Shown here: positions 17,739 through 27,474 of the stretch, in pieces
How positions within the stretch are numbered: the first letter of the stretch is position 1
Layout: every line of letters begins with the position of its first letter
NCBI RefSeq assembly: GCF_007830435.1
Contig: NZ_VLLC01000009.1
Location: 46,437 to 110,436 of the forward strand
Source of the DNA: Desulfobotulus alkaliphilus
Lineage (GTDB): Bacteria; Desulfobacterota; Desulfobacteria; Desulfobacterales; ASO4-4
DNA length: 64,000 nucleotides
Direction of reading: 5' to 3'
Translations under genes and position numbers: made by a program
Notes under the pieces: generated by a model
Database searches by the model: none
The model's input: only the letters and a program-made list of their open reading frames with translations
Told to the model about the DNA's origin: nothing

Positions 17739-18575
17739 ATGAGCTACAAGAGCAGGTATTCCATAGGAGAAGTCAGCACCATCTGTAACGTTTCCAAAAA
17801 AACGCTCCGTTATTATGACAAAATCGGTCTGATCAACTCGGAAAGGGACGACACCAACAATTACCGGTATTACACCAAAGAATCCTTACTGGCTGTGCCT
17901 GTCATCAAATACTACAAACAGATGGGTTTCAAGCTGGATGAGATGCGGGAATTCATTGAAGGCAATCACTACAACGTATATAAGGCCATACAGACATCAT
18001 TCAGGTCAAAAATTGATGAACTGCAGAGGGAACAGGAAGAGATCCGGAGAAAATTTGCTTCTGTTAAAGACTGGTACGATCTGATTATAGAAGCAGAAAT
18101 GGTTCTTGACAACAACATTCACGAGGTATCCATAAAATATGTGGAAGCCACAGACTGTCTCTATCAGGAGCAGTTCTTTGACAATGACATAGAGGCATCC
18201 ATTATCAATATCGAGTTTACAAACTATGTGGAAGCGGTAAACAATGAAATAACAGGCCCGGTGATGCTGAATTTTTCATCCTTCAGAGACCGGATGGAGG
18301 ATAAGGGCCAGCAGATAAGAATTCTGCAAAGAACCCTGATGGAGTGCAAAAAAGATGAAAAAATGACCTTCGGCGGGTATATGATGGTTGCATGCTATCA
18401 CATCGGTCCCCATGAAAGCATCTGCGGAACCTATGAAAAAATGTGTCACTGGGCACGAAGACACGGTTATCTGCTGGGGGATGAATCCTACGAAAGGTAT
18501 GTGGCGGATTACTGGACCACCCGGAACAGTGCACAGTTTGTCACGGAAATCATGATCAGAGCCACCCGTATCTGA
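17739..18575 (+). CDS. MerR-family transcriptional regulator, probable regulator of the choline locus
   Basis: A 278-residue protein. The winged helix-turn-helix is YSIGEVSTICNVSKKTLRYY (about 7-26) with RYYTKESL following. A dimerisation coiled coil (about 90-125) and a C-terminal GyrI-like effector domain (ending about 275) follow, as in BmrR-type MerR regulators that sense amphipathic cations. A quaternary-amine ligand such as choline is a sensible guess. MerR regulators accompany choline microcompartment loci in Desulfovibrio. ATG 17739 has AAAGG upstream; ATG 17724 is an alternative. It is transcribed away from the transporter. Confidence 0.92.
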   Translation: MSYKSRYSIGEVSTICNVSKKTLRYYDKIGLINSERDDTNNYRYYTKESLLAVPVIKYYKQMGFKLDEMREFIEGNHYNVYKAIQTSFRSKIDELQREQEEIRRKFASVKDWYDLIIEAEMVLDNNIHEVSIKYVEATDCLYQEQFFDNDIEASIINIEFTNYVEAVNNEITGPVMLNFSSFRDRMEDKGQQIRILQRTLMECKKDEKMTFGGYMMVACYHIGPHESICGTYEKMCHWARRHGYLLGDESYERYVADYWTTRNSAQFVTEIMIRATRI

Positions 18576-18652
18576 TCCTCAAGGAAGCCTTAAGGGAGCC
18601 GTCTTTCTTTTATACCTTACCCTAAGGGAACCGTTTACCAGGAAAAATCCCC

Positions 18653-19297
18653 ATGCCCCTCACACGTGAAGAAATCAACCGCAAGCTTCTCCACCTCATG
18701 GCCCTGCTCATGCCCCTTGGCATCTTTTATCTTCCCCGTTTTTTTCCCCTCACGGCCCTGCATGTGAGCCTTGTGCTGGGGAGCCTTTTCGGGGGCAGCC
18801 TCCTTGTGGAAACCCTTCGTTTCAGACACCGGAAGCTCAACAGGCTTTTTTCCTTATGTTTCGGTCCCCTTATGCGGGCCGGAGAATCCAGAAGTATTAC
18901 AGGCTCCACCTACATCATTGGCGGCGCCTTTTTCTGTTCTCTTTTTTTTGCGGAAAGACCGGACATTTCCTTTGTTGTCCTCTTTGTTTTTATCCTGAGC
19001 GATGCCGCCGCTGCACTGGTGGGGATTTCCATGGGAAAAACCCGTATCCTCGGTAAATCCCTGGAAGGCACCATGGCCTGTTTTGCAACAGCCATGGTCC
19101 TCATGCTTCTTATTTTTCCCTTTTTTCCCCATGTTCTGGACTTCTGGGGAGGCAGGCTGCCTTTAGGAGCCGCTCTCATGACAGCCCTTGCCATCACCCT
19201 GCTGGAACTCATTCCCATCCCCCTGCCCGGAGGCAGTAAAACCAATGACAACCTTGTCGCCCCTGTACTTTCCGGTTTCATTCTGTATCTTTTCTAA
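18653..19297 (+). CDS. Dolichol/phytol-kinase-like integral membrane protein
   Basis: A 214-residue membrane protein with about six hydrophobic segments. Motifs of the CTP-dependent polyprenol/diacylglycerol kinase and CDP-diglyceride synthetase superfamily are visible: NRKLLHLMAL near the start, ITGSTYIIGG, SDAAAALVGISMGKT, KSLEGTMACF and KTNDNLVAP. These proteins transfer a phosphate or CMP group to lipid alcohols; the lipid is unknown. Its stop is 18 bases from that of the convergent permease gene. Confidence 0.85.
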   Translation: MPLTREEINRKLLHLMALLMPLGIFYLPRFFPLTALHVSLVLGSLFGGSLLVETLRFRHRKLNRLFSLCFGPLMRAGESRSITGSTYIIGGAFFCSLFFAERPDISFVVLFVFILSDAAAALVGISMGKTRILGKSLEGTMACFATAMVLMLLIFPFFPHVLDFWGGRLPLGAALMTALAITLLELIPIPLPGGSKTNDNLVAPVLSGFILYLF

Positions 19298-19315
19298 AAG
19301 GTTCGTAAGGCCTGC

Positions 19316-20470
19316 TCAATGGCAGTGACCGCAGGCACATTCTCCACTCCCGTGCCAGCGGTGCCAGAGGCTCTCAATCCCCTTCCATGCAAAAAGCCCC
19401 AGAAGAATAAGGGCAGAAACGATGGAAATGAGAGAACTTTCCTCACCGGCAGTACCGGTCTGCCACCTTTCCAGTCCGCCCATGAGGGCATAAAACCCGT
19501 CTGCGGCAAAGCCCATGGCAAGGGCGCATACAATAATGCCTGACACATAGACCGCCGTCATACCCTTTCCCAGAATCCGGCTAATTACCGTAAGGGAAGC
19601 CGCATTCACCGCAGGTCCTGCCAGAAGAAAAACCAGAGCAGCCCCCGGATTCAGCCCCTTCAGTACCAGAGCCGCGGCAATGGGTGTCGATGCCGTGGCA
19701 CAGACGTAAAGGGGAACGGCGATGGCCACCATGACCAGCATGGCAACAAGCGGATTTCCAAGCCAGAAGGTGATCATCTCCGGTGTGATGAAAACGGCAA
19801 TAGCACCTGCAATGAGCACCCCCACCATGAACCACAGGGCAATGTCCTTGAAAAGATCCCCAAAGGCAAAGGCCATCCCTGTCTGAAAACGCTGAAAAAA
19901 GGAGGGACCCCCTGGGGCTGGACAGCAGCAGCTTTCGTGGCAGGATACCTCAGAAGCTGCCATCTGTCCTGCCATGGGCAGTGTCTGAAGGCGGGTTGCA
20001 GGAAGGGCATCTGTGGGAACCGGCCCGGCCTGCACGGCCTTTTCTGACAAGATCTGCCTCCGGTCCAGAGCCTGCACAATACCGCCCGTGACCATGGCCG
20101 TAAAGAAGGCGGATACTGGCCGGATCACTGCCATAAAAGGATCAAGCAGTGCCCATGTCACGGCGATGGAGTCCACCCCGGTCTCCGGTGTTGAGATGAG
20201 AAAGGCTGCCGTAGGCCCCTTACCCGCCCCCTGCTGACGGAGCCCTGCGGCTGTGGGCAGTACACCGCAACTGCAAAGCGGCATGGGCACACCCAGTGCC
20301 GAAGCTTTAAAAACACTGCCAAAGGAACGGCCTCCGAGGTGACGGGACACGAGACTGTCCGGCAAAAAGGCCTTGAGCAGACCTGCCACAAAAAAACCCA
20401 GAAGCATATACGGAGCCGATGCCACAAGAACACCCCAGCTCGCCATGATGACTTCTCCCATCCAGTGCAT
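19316..20470 (-). CDS. SO_0444-type Cu/Zn efflux permease (DUF318 family)
   Basis: A 384-residue permease. The signature GVPMPLCSCGVLPTAAGLRQ (about 60-80) with TPETGVDSIAV is typical of the SO_0444/DUF318 permeases linked to heavy-metal efflux. About eight to ten membrane segments flank a cytosolic loop holding CHESCCCPAP, and the C-terminus ends GECACGHCH; both could bind soft metals. ATG 20470 is preferred because GGAGG lies just upstream. No metal regulator is adjacent. Confidence 0.85.
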   Translation of the reverse strand: MHWMGEVIMASWGVLVASAPYMLLGFFVAGLLKAFLPDSLVSRHLGGRSFGSVFKASALGVPMPLCSCGVLPTAAGLRQQGAGKGPTAAFLISTPETGVDSIAVTWALLDPFMAVIRPVSAFFTAMVTGGIVQALDRRQILSEKAVQAGPVPTDALPATRLQTLPMAGQMAASEVSCHESCCCPAPGGPSFFQRFQTGMAFAFGDLFKDIALWFMVGVLIAGAIAVFITPEMITFWLGNPLVAMLVMVAIAVPLYVCATASTPIAAALVLKGLNPGAALVFLLAGPAVNAASLTVISRILGKGMTAVYVSGIIVCALAMGFAADGFYALMGGLERWQTGTAGEESSLISIVSALILLGLFAWKGIESLWHRWHGSGECACGHCH

Positions 20471-20599
20471 TACTTCCTCCACATAAAAATTCTGAAATTC
20501 AGGACTAACTGACAAAGTGAACATATGTCAAACTGTTCACATGTTCAAGTTAAAAGTTCCCCCCAGCCCAGAATTTTTAGCTGTAATCATACAAACAAT

Positions 20600-21262
20600 T
20601 TAAAAAAACATCTTTTCCAGATCCGGCAGGCTGGCTGCAAAAAAATCAGCACCGGCCTTTTCCAGCTCTTCCCGGCTGCCGTATCCAAAACCCACACCCA
20701 GAGAAGCAATACCGTTTTCACGGGCCCCGATCACATCGTGCTCCCTGTCACCAATCATAAGGGTTTTGGCCTTTTCTATACCATGGTGATCAAAAATATA
20801 CCGGATCACCGAGGCTTTTTCACATCGGCTGCCATCCAGCTCGCTGCCCACAACTTCTTCAAAATAGGAAGAAAGCCCAAAGGTATCCGTAATGGTCTTT
20901 GCAAAAACCGTGGGCTTGGATGTGGCCACAAAGAGCTTTTTTTTCTCCTGAACCAGACCATTCAAAATGCGGTCTATACCCTTAAAACAGAAATTTTCAA
21001 ACATTCCCCTGTCCGTAAAATACTCCCTGTAGCAGGCAATGGCTTCCATGGCCTGGCCTTCACTGAAACCATAGTGTGTCATAAAGGAATGCTTCAGGGG
21101 AGGACCTATAAAATGGATCAGGTTTTCCAGATTCTCTTCGATGATGCCCATTTTATTCAGGGCATACTGCACGGACTTGGTAATTCCCTCTTTGGGATCG
21201 GTGAGGGTGCCATCCAGATCAAAAAGAAAGACATCAAACTTTTCACACAAGCGCATAATCAT
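20600..21262 (-). CDS. HAD-family phosphatase, phosphoglycolate-phosphatase-like
   Basis: A 220-residue haloacid-dehalogenase enzyme. Motif I is FDVFLFDLDGTLTD (nucleophile Asp about 15), motif II is LFVATSKPT, and motif IV is MIGDREHDVIGARENG. The cap domain of the Gph/PGMB type lies between I and II. The cellular substrate cannot be read from sequence. The ORF start at 21262 has a weak ribosome site; ATG 21256 is an alternative. Confidence 0.88.
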   Translation of the reverse strand: MIMRLCEKFDVFLFDLDGTLTDPKEGITKSVQYALNKMGIIEENLENLIHFIGPPLKHSFMTHYGFSEGQAMEAIACYREYFTDRGMFENFCFKGIDRILNGLVQEKKKLFVATSKPTVFAKTITDTFGLSSYFEEVVGSELDGSRCEKASVIRYIFDHHGIEKAKTLMIGDREHDVIGARENGIASLGVGFGYGSREELEKAGADFFAASLPDLEKMFF

Positions 21263-21285
21263 TCCATAAAAAATAGAGCTGCAGA

Positions 21286-21378
21286 ACAGGCCTTGCGCCT
21301 GCCCGTATGAAAGCTCTCACCATGGGTTTGACAACAATCTGACCAGCAGGCTCTGGCTGAGTCAGGGTAGTAATCAGA
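21286..21378. repeat. Dispersed intergenic repeat, family B, copy 1
   Basis: The stretch CAGGCCTTGCGCCTGCCCG through GGCTGAGTCAGGGTAGTAAT matches 45288-45390 along about 90 bases. A short inverted repeat (GGCAGGC...GCCTGCC in the other copy) opens the element. It fills most of the gap between the HAD gene and an unknown gene. Nothing else is seen between 21263 and 21465. Confidence 0.65.
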
Positions 21379-21465
21379 TTTTTGTTTGTGGACAGCAAGG
21401 CACGGAAAATAGCAGACTTCTGAGTGACGACAAGCGACTCCGGGACAAGACGCCGCTGTGCGCTG

Positions 21466-21903
21466 CTATCTGACATAAGCAATGCTCTGGATCTCTTCCG
21501 CTTCGGAACTGTCATCATAAACAGCCCTGCGGATTATTTTATCGGCAGTTTCATTGAGGTGGGCCGTCAGCTCCTTATCCAGAGCCAGAAACTGGGGCCA
21601 GAGGGTTTCATTGACAAAGGTTTTTGAAACCTTCACCATAACCGTTGTATATCTCTGCCTGAAATACCTGTAGGGTTTCAGGTCATAACGCCTCAGCAGG
21701 GCCAGAAATATTCTTCTGGACCATATATTCTGCATGGAAAATTTATATTCAACGGGCGGGTCCACCTTTTTGATCTGATCAAGTCTGTCTTTAATTTTCT
21801 GCAGGGCATTTTCTGCCGCCTGCTTTTCTCCGGGGGTTGTGGCCCCTGAATACAGGGCTTCAATCAGTTTCAGTTTTTCGATAAGCTTTTCAGAATCATC
21901 CAT
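21466..21903 (-). CDS. Conserved hypothetical protein
   Basis: A 145-residue soluble protein. The N-terminal half (KLIEKLKLIEALYSGATTPG, then EKQAAENALQKIKDRL) forms two helices like those in DUF2786-type proteins. The second half is basic and helical (IWSRRIFLALLRRYDLKPYR). No catalytic motif is visible, and I do not assign a function. It is followed at about 90 bases by the larger unknown gene upstream. Confidence 0.65.
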   Translation of the reverse strand: MDDSEKLIEKLKLIEALYSGATTPGEKQAAENALQKIKDRLDQIKKVDPPVEYKFSMQNIWSRRIFLALLRRYDLKPYRYFRQRYTTVMVKVSKTFVNETLWPQFLALDKELTAHLNETADKIIRRAVYDDSSEAEEIQSIAYVR

Positions 21904-21992
21904 TGGAATAGAAAACCTTTATAATTTAAGATCCGTTTGGGTAAAAAAATCCTCTTCCTGCTGGCCTGAAAATTATCATGGAAACGGCTCTT

Positions 21993-23144
21993 TCAGGAAG
22001 AGATGATTCTTTCCCGTATCAGTCTTTCCATAAGGGCCCTTCGTCTGCCATGCTCTTTGCGGAAGAAGGCCAGCTTTTTTTCAAATTCTCCGGATTTGTT
22101 CTGTCGGGCATAGGCATCCTTCAGATTACAGAGGTGCTGACAGGCCTGATCATAGGCGCTGGCGTATCCTTTCTTCGCTTCTTTATGGGCAGAATCCCAG
22201 ACCTTGGAAAAATCTCCGGCAACTTTTTCAAGGAAGGTATCCCTTTTTCTCTTCTCTTCATCAGCTTTTTTCTTTTTAATTTGTGCTTCTTTTTTCAAGC
22301 GGGCCTGTTTTGCCTCTTCAAGCTGTTTTAAGATTGCCGTAAGGGGACGAGGACGCAAGGCTTTTTCTTTGGGTTGGGATTGTACCAGCCAGCTTCTGTA
22401 GGCCTGTTTCAACATCCTTTCCGCCTTTGCACCCTCTCCACCAGCCATAAGAAGGATATGTTGCCGCATTTGCTTTTCAGACAAGGTTTCTACCCAGTTT
22501 TGAAGAGAAGCTTCATCTTCGTCCTCCCTTTCCAGGGTCGGGAGACCCATGCCTGCTGCCGTAACAAGATCATCGTCCAGCCCCAGAAAATCACCAAGGG
22601 CCTGCTGTGCCGAAGTCAGTTGCCCCAGACCCCGCAAAGCCATGGGTTCCGCTTGCCCATCCTCTGCATCCTCCAGATATATGCCCCGCAGCCAGCCAAG
22701 ATAAAGGGAGCGCAGATCGCCGCGTAATAGTTCCTCACGAATGGGAGCCAGCAGTGCCATCCAGTTTTCTTCGAAAATATGATCTGAATATTCAAAATTT
22801 TCATCGTCAGAAAAAGACCATGTAATCAGCCAGTGTTTTTGAAATTTTTCCACCTCAAGACAGTCGTGGACGGCAAAGGCCTCAAGGTCTTCAGCTTTGA
22901 GGCTTTCGACGGGGAGTTTAAGCATAAAAAACACCGTTCCCCAGTTGGCAAAATACACATGGGCATCAAAGTAGTTTTTCATCAGCTTTTTTGGATCGGC
23001 TTTCAGATCACTCCAGTTGTATTCATTGACAAAGCTCACGGAGGTAATTTGGGCACGGGTAGAAATTTGCCGCAGTTCTTCCATTTGACGGGAAGTGAGG
23101 GGCTGATCCATGGAAAGAAATTCATAATACTGATATTCACTCAA
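21993..23144 (-). CDS. Conserved hypothetical protein with basic coiled-coil C-terminus
   Basis: A 383-residue protein. The N-terminal half (YYEFLSMDQPLTSRQMEEL, FVNEYNWSDLKADPKKLM, YFDAHVYFANWGT) matches a widespread unnamed family that often lies near SWIM zinc-finger genes. Residues about 270-330 are a Lys/Glu-rich coiled coil (KKEAQIKKKKADEEKRKRD). I know no tested function. No SWIM gene is visible here. Confidence 0.8.
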   Translation of the reverse strand: MSEYQYYEFLSMDQPLTSRQMEELRQISTRAQITSVSFVNEYNWSDLKADPKKLMKNYFDAHVYFANWGTVFFMLKLPVESLKAEDLEAFAVHDCLEVEKFQKHWLITWSFSDDENFEYSDHIFEENWMALLAPIREELLRGDLRSLYLGWLRGIYLEDAEDGQAEPMALRGLGQLTSAQQALGDFLGLDDDLVTAAGMGLPTLEREDEDEASLQNWVETLSEKQMRQHILLMAGGEGAKAERMLKQAYRSWLVQSQPKEKALRPRPLTAILKQLEEAKQARLKKEAQIKKKKADEEKRKRDTFLEKVAGDFSKVWDSAHKEAKKGYASAYDQACQHLCNLKDAYARQNKSGEFEKKLAFFRKEHGRRRALMERLIRERIISS

Positions 23145-23267
23145 AAATCTTCCTCCTTCTACCCTTATACCCAGAGAGAACCTAATATATTTTCTGTCAT
23201 TCCTCCCCCCATTCCGAAAACTGCAATGCGTTAAAACACAGGGGTTCGATTTCCAAAATTTCCGGCT

Positions 23268-23456
23268 TTAAAGGACCATTTCAAATTGTGGCCATGTACC
23301 AATTTCTTCCTTGACATATCTGGCCAAACCGTCAAGGGATTTAAAGGATCGGACAATATCAACGTCAGACTTGTCATCTCCGAATTGTGTGTAAAGATAC
23401 CACTCTCCCTGAAATTCCATCACATAAAGCCTGTCTGCGTCTTCCAGCTTTTTCAT
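23268..23456 (-). CDS. Small hypothetical protein
   Basis: A 62-residue acidic protein, MKKLEDADRLYVMEFQGEWY at the start, with a purine-rich AGGGATGGGG upstream. It has no motif I recognise. The spacing and codon pattern make it a plausible gene, but it could be a chance ORF. Confidence 0.45.
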   Translation of the reverse strand: MKKLEDADRLYVMEFQGEWYLYTQFGDDKSDVDIVRSFKSLDGLARYVKEEIGTWPQFEMVL

Positions 23457-23560
23457 TACCCCATCCCTTTTTTACCGAATGTCGCCGTAAAGCCCCTGAC
23501 TTCAGCCGTGGGCAGGCGAATTCCTAAGACAGTCCGTTCTCTGACCAATGAAGGAAGGTG

Positions 23561-25117
23561 TCAATCCGTATTCTTTTCCTGCAGTTCCCAGAGAAAGCTT
23601 TTTATATTTCGATCTTTTCTGCAAAAATCCACCCCCACAAAACAAAGCATTTCAGCTTCTTCCATATACTTTTCCCCATAGCCCTTTGCTTTTATCTGGG
23701 CAAGGGCATTTCCGGAAGAAAGCTTTTTATCCAGCATCTTGAATTCAAAGATATACACCCATCCTTCAAAAAACAGGCTCATATCCATATTACCGTGGTT
23801 GCTCACATCTTCTGCCCTTACATCCAGCCCAAGGGCCACAAAGCAGCAGTAAAACACAGAAGCATAATAGCCCTCATAGTCAGCCATCCTGTTTTTCCGG
23901 TACCAGTCATGGGGTATGCCTGCAAAAAGGCTGTGCAGCACCCCTTTCAAGGCATCCGGGTTTCTGTCCTTAAGTGCCCGGAAAATACCCTGCTGCCCCC
24001 GCTCCCTTGACGGGGAATCGGGCAGATAATGCTTAAGAATATAATCCGACAGACTGGCTTTCACTTCCATGTTCGGATAACTCAGCCTGTAAAAAACCTT
24101 GGCACCCATCATCTCAGAACTTAAGATGGTCAGATATCCCGTTTGAAACAGGAGGGTTTCCGGTTCTATGTAATCCACATCAAAGGCCCCGATCAAAGCT
24201 TCGGAAGCCTCAATTCGTTCCATCTCCGGTATGGCATAGTTCTTTTTTCTCAAAAGTTCGATGAGAAAGGTCGGCGTGCCGCTTTCAAACCAGTAATTTC
24301 TGAAAAGCCCTTCCCGGAAATAATTCAGGATGCTGAAGGGGTTATAAACCTTCTCACCCAGCCAGGCATAACCATTGTACCAGTGCCGGATCAGGTCAGG
24401 ATTTCTGCCCTTCAAATGTTCTTCAAAAACCTGAACAAGCTCCCTTTCCGTAATTCCGCAGATGCTTCCGAACATGGGGGACAGGGTGATATCCACAAGG
24501 TTGTTCAGCCCGGAAAAAAGGCTGACCTTGGAAAATTTTGATACACCGGTAATAAAGACAAACTGCAGATGGGCATCACTGTCTTTTATCACGGAATAAA
24601 AATTTTTCAGCCCGTCACGGATTTCCCCGGCCCGTTCCGGATGCTGAATATTGTCGAGGATGGGCTTGTCGTATTCATCCACAAGCAGCACAACCCGTTT
24701 TTTATATTTTTGAACTGCACAATCAAGCAGCTGGGCAAAACGTCCTGAAATACTTTCATAATCAGAAACAACACCAAATTTCTGCTCATAATAATGCAGT
24801 ATTTCCCGGATTTTTTCATCCAGATCTACCCGATTTTCAAGTACACCCTGTCCAAAGGAAAAACGGATGACAGGACAGGCATTGTCCCAGTCCCAATGAT
24901 TTTCCAGCCATAAACCCTTAAAAAGCTTTCTATTTCCCTCAAAGGCTTCTTTAAGGGTATCCACCATCAAGGACTTGCCAAAACGCCTGGGCCGAGAGAG
25001 AAAATAATACTTGCCCGTATCCGCAAGGCTGTGGACGAACATGGTCTTATCCGCATAGGCATGCCCGTCCTCAATAATCTCCCTGAAGGTACTGATACCT
25101 ATGGGCAGCTTTTTCAT
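23561..25117 (-). CDS. AAA-ATPase-like / PD-(D/E)XK nuclease-like protein (PF09820/PF08011 family)
   Basis: A 518-residue protein. The N-terminal AAA-like domain has FLSRPRRFGKSLMVDTL (Walker A, about 36-52) and VVLLVDEYDKPIL (Walker B). The C-terminal region has the nuclease-like pattern NMDMSLFFEGWVYIFEFK, with Asp then EFK. The family is common in Bacteroidetes and Desulfobacterota, usually in several divergent copies; its role is not established. Three more members lie at 28434, 30669 and 40218, but this is the only one on the minus strand and is clearly different from them. Confidence 0.88.
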   Translation of the reverse strand: MKKLPIGISTFREIIEDGHAYADKTMFVHSLADTGKYYFLSRPRRFGKSLMVDTLKEAFEGNRKLFKGLWLENHWDWDNACPVIRFSFGQGVLENRVDLDEKIREILHYYEQKFGVVSDYESISGRFAQLLDCAVQKYKKRVVLLVDEYDKPILDNIQHPERAGEIRDGLKNFYSVIKDSDAHLQFVFITGVSKFSKVSLFSGLNNLVDITLSPMFGSICGITERELVQVFEEHLKGRNPDLIRHWYNGYAWLGEKVYNPFSILNYFREGLFRNYWFESGTPTFLIELLRKKNYAIPEMERIEASEALIGAFDVDYIEPETLLFQTGYLTILSSEMMGAKVFYRLSYPNMEVKASLSDYILKHYLPDSPSRERGQQGIFRALKDRNPDALKGVLHSLFAGIPHDWYRKNRMADYEGYYASVFYCCFVALGLDVRAEDVSNHGNMDMSLFFEGWVYIFEFKMLDKKLSSGNALAQIKAKGYGEKYMEEAEMLCFVGVDFCRKDRNIKSFLWELQEKNTD

Positions 25118-25267
25118 GGCAGTCCTTCTCCTTTTCTTTCTCTAACCCCCCGCATGGATGTCATAACACACAAGGGAAAAATAGCCAGCTTCAGCAAATC
25201 GCCCTTCAAATCAGGACAGAACTCCAGAGCCTGCCTGAAAGTAAGTTTCTCAAACCGGACTGCTACC

Positions 25268-25362
25268 CAGCAGTCCTTCTGCCATCATCCACCCTGCCAT
25301 TTCCCGGATTCTTTCCACAGGTGGCGTATAAGATCTGAACAGGCCTATGCCAGATTCTCCCC
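25268..25362. repeat. 95-base duplicated segment overlapping the helicase 3' end, copy 1
   Basis: Aligned by eye, this segment differs from 43579-43673 at only two positions. It includes the last five codons and stop of the helicase gene on the minus strand, so the helicase C-terminus (ENLA-stop) lies inside the repeat. Read one frame over, both copies keep ESGIGLFRSYTPPVERIREM open. That may be the footprint of an older coding sequence. Confidence 0.75.
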
Positions 25363-27474
25363 AAGCCATGGGCTGATTTTTCCGCTGCCGGAAAGAAAAA
25401 CGGATTTTTTGGCCCGTGTGACGGCCATGAAAAGTAGTGCCCTGTCCCTCATTTCAGCTTTTTTCCGGATTTCCGGATCTTCGGATTTCATGGCATGGCT
25501 CATCAGGGGCATGGCATCTTCGTTCATGCCACAGATCAGCATATGGTCAAATTCAAGGCCCTTGACCCTGTGCATGGTGCCGATGCGAACGCCCGGCTCC
25601 TCCCTGTCATCGGGCTTGGATGGAAGCAAGGGATAAAGTACCAGCCCCCGCTTTTCAAGCTCGCCGGAATACTGCTGCAACAGTTTGTGTGTTCTCAGCA
25701 CCACGCAACAGGCATTGAGGGCACCCTCATTTCTTTCAATGAGCCTGAGGTGATCTGCAATGGCATCGCACTCCGCTTCAGGATTGTCCGCAGCCAGTAT
25801 CTGCGGCTCTGTTCCGTGGATCAGAGAAATATAGCCTTCCTGCTGATCTTCACCACCGTCCAGATCATCCACAAAAACATCCTTCATCAAGGCCATGGCC
25901 CAGCGTCTGGTTTCTTCGCTTGTTCTGTAGTTGATGCGCAGCCTGGTACTTCGCCCCACAATGCGGATACCGCACTGGCTCAGGGCCGCCTGAACGCTGT
26001 AAATTCTCTGGTGGGCATCGCCCACAATGAAAAGATCATCCGGGCCTTCACTAACCATTGCCCGCAAGAGCCTGAAGGCCTGTACGCCCATGTCCTGGGC
26101 TTCATCCACAATAATGTGCCCGAAACCGGAAGGATTGCCCTTTTCCAGATACAGCCTTGCATCCCGCATCATATCTGCGGGTTCCCTCAGTTTCTCCTGA
26201 TCCATCAGCCCCATGTAGCGTTCAAACACAGGCCAGATCCCTTCCCTCTCCTGCCTGCTCAGGGCAAGGCCACGGCCACGGCGTTCCGTCCGGATATAGG
26301 AATCAAGGTCAGATATTTCTAATGGTTGAATCACCTCGTCCCATTCTTCCTTTAAAAAACCAAGGGAAAGCTCCATTTCAGATGGCAGCATCTCCAGCGA
26401 CTGCTGCCAGAGTTCTTTAGATTTTTCGCCATAATCTACGGTAAAGCCATGGCCCTGATCCGAAAGAAATTCCATCACCCATCTGTCCAGATTGATGACT
26501 TTAATCCGGTCAAAATCTTCTTTATCCATGATTTTTTCAAGGTTTGCCTGAATGTCTGCCGCAAGGTTTTTGGTAAATGTGGTGAAAAGGATCTTCTTGC
26601 TGCTTTTTCTTTCCATATGTTCTGCAAGCCATTTGGCCCTGTGCATGGCCACAACGGTTTTACCTGTTCCGGCTCCGCCCAGAACCCGCACCGGGCCGCT
26701 CCAGCTTTTTTCCACAAGCCTGCGCTGGCTGGGATGAAGAAAGGTGCGCCAGTTTTCAAGGGGAGCATGGAGCATATCAAGGAGGGCTTTTTCCGTAGGT
26801 GCAATATAAAATTTGTGGCGGGAAACTGGATGATCTAAGGCGCTGGTAAAATCTTCCGTATCCACACCTTCCTTTTCCTGAACCCCCTGCTCTGCGATGA
26901 TGGAAAGCACATCATCATAGCTTTCACCCTGACTGAGCCAGACAAGGGCTTCATACACATGCTCAGGGCAGCTTTGGGCAAAATCCTTAAGGTCCGGTTC
27001 CGTTTCAATGCTTCGCACATCACCAAGGAGTTTTTCAGGCAGCCCCAGCCGCAAAAGGTCTTTGTCCCTTAAGCTTGAAAACATAGCAGCGTCTTTTTTG
27101 TCTTCAGGTGCCTGAGGTTCTTCTTTTTCCGTTACCCGATAAATCTGAACAGCCCCCAGTTGCGGATTGATATCGCAAATGCGGTTTTTTGCCCATTCAT
27201 AGGCCCTGTCGTGGTGATCTACCCATAAAAGCATATAGACATTGCCGGATTTGGGCTGCAGCACAATTCCCCGGTAGGTCTGGTCGATGCGCACGGATCG
27301 GATGCGGGGATCTCTGCACTGATGAAGTTTTTCATAATTGATGCCGCTTGCCGTAGGGTCCTGCTGGAATTTGGTTAAAAAGTGCTGCACCTTGGTCTGC
27401 TGCTTCTGGGGAATACGGGCAAAGGCGGAAAAAAAATCATCGGATATGGCAACCTGGATGTCATTTATGGCCAT
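25345..27474 (-). CDS. RelE-like/UvrD-type helicase fusion
   Basis: A 709-residue protein. Residues about 1-110 look like a ParE/RelE-type toxin fold (FFSAFARIPQKQQTKVQHFL, RSVRIDQTYRGIVL, YMLLWVDHHDRAYEWA). An SF1 helicase follows: GGAGTGKTVVAMHRA (Walker A), VDEAQDMG (motif II), VGDAHQRIYS (III), RLRINYRTSEE (IV), HRVKGLEFDHM (V) and AVTRAKKSVFL (VI). Such fusions exist elsewhere; their role is unclear, with repair, plasmid or defence functions all possible. ATG 27474 has AAAGGA six bases upstream; a longer start would run into a pseudogene. The C-terminus falls within a duplicated segment and may be truncated. Confidence 0.88.
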   Translation of the reverse strand: MAINDIQVAISDDFFSAFARIPQKQQTKVQHFLTKFQQDPTASGINYEKLHQCRDPRIRSVRIDQTYRGIVLQPKSGNVYMLLWVDHHDRAYEWAKNRICDINPQLGAVQIYRVTEKEEPQAPEDKKDAAMFSSLRDKDLLRLGLPEKLLGDVRSIETEPDLKDFAQSCPEHVYEALVWLSQGESYDDVLSIIAEQGVQEKEGVDTEDFTSALDHPVSRHKFYIAPTEKALLDMLHAPLENWRTFLHPSQRRLVEKSWSGPVRVLGGAGTGKTVVAMHRAKWLAEHMERKSSKKILFTTFTKNLAADIQANLEKIMDKEDFDRIKVINLDRWVMEFLSDQGHGFTVDYGEKSKELWQQSLEMLPSEMELSLGFLKEEWDEVIQPLEISDLDSYIRTERRGRGLALSRQEREGIWPVFERYMGLMDQEKLREPADMMRDARLYLEKGNPSGFGHIIVDEAQDMGVQAFRLLRAMVSEGPDDLFIVGDAHQRIYSVQAALSQCGIRIVGRSTRLRINYRTSEETRRWAMALMKDVFVDDLDGGEDQQEGYISLIHGTEPQILAADNPEAECDAIADHLRLIERNEGALNACCVVLRTHKLLQQYSGELEKRGLVLYPLLPSKPDDREEPGVRIGTMHRVKGLEFDHMLICGMNEDAMPLMSHAMKSEDPEIRKKAEMRDRALLFMAVTRAKKSVFLSGSGKISPWLGENLA

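Noticed and set aside
18610-18650. Third MerR operator upstream of the polyprenol-kinase-like gene (ACCTTACCCTAAGGGAACCG)
   Set aside because: The dyad is imperfect and there is no TTGAC box or long-spacer promoter around it.
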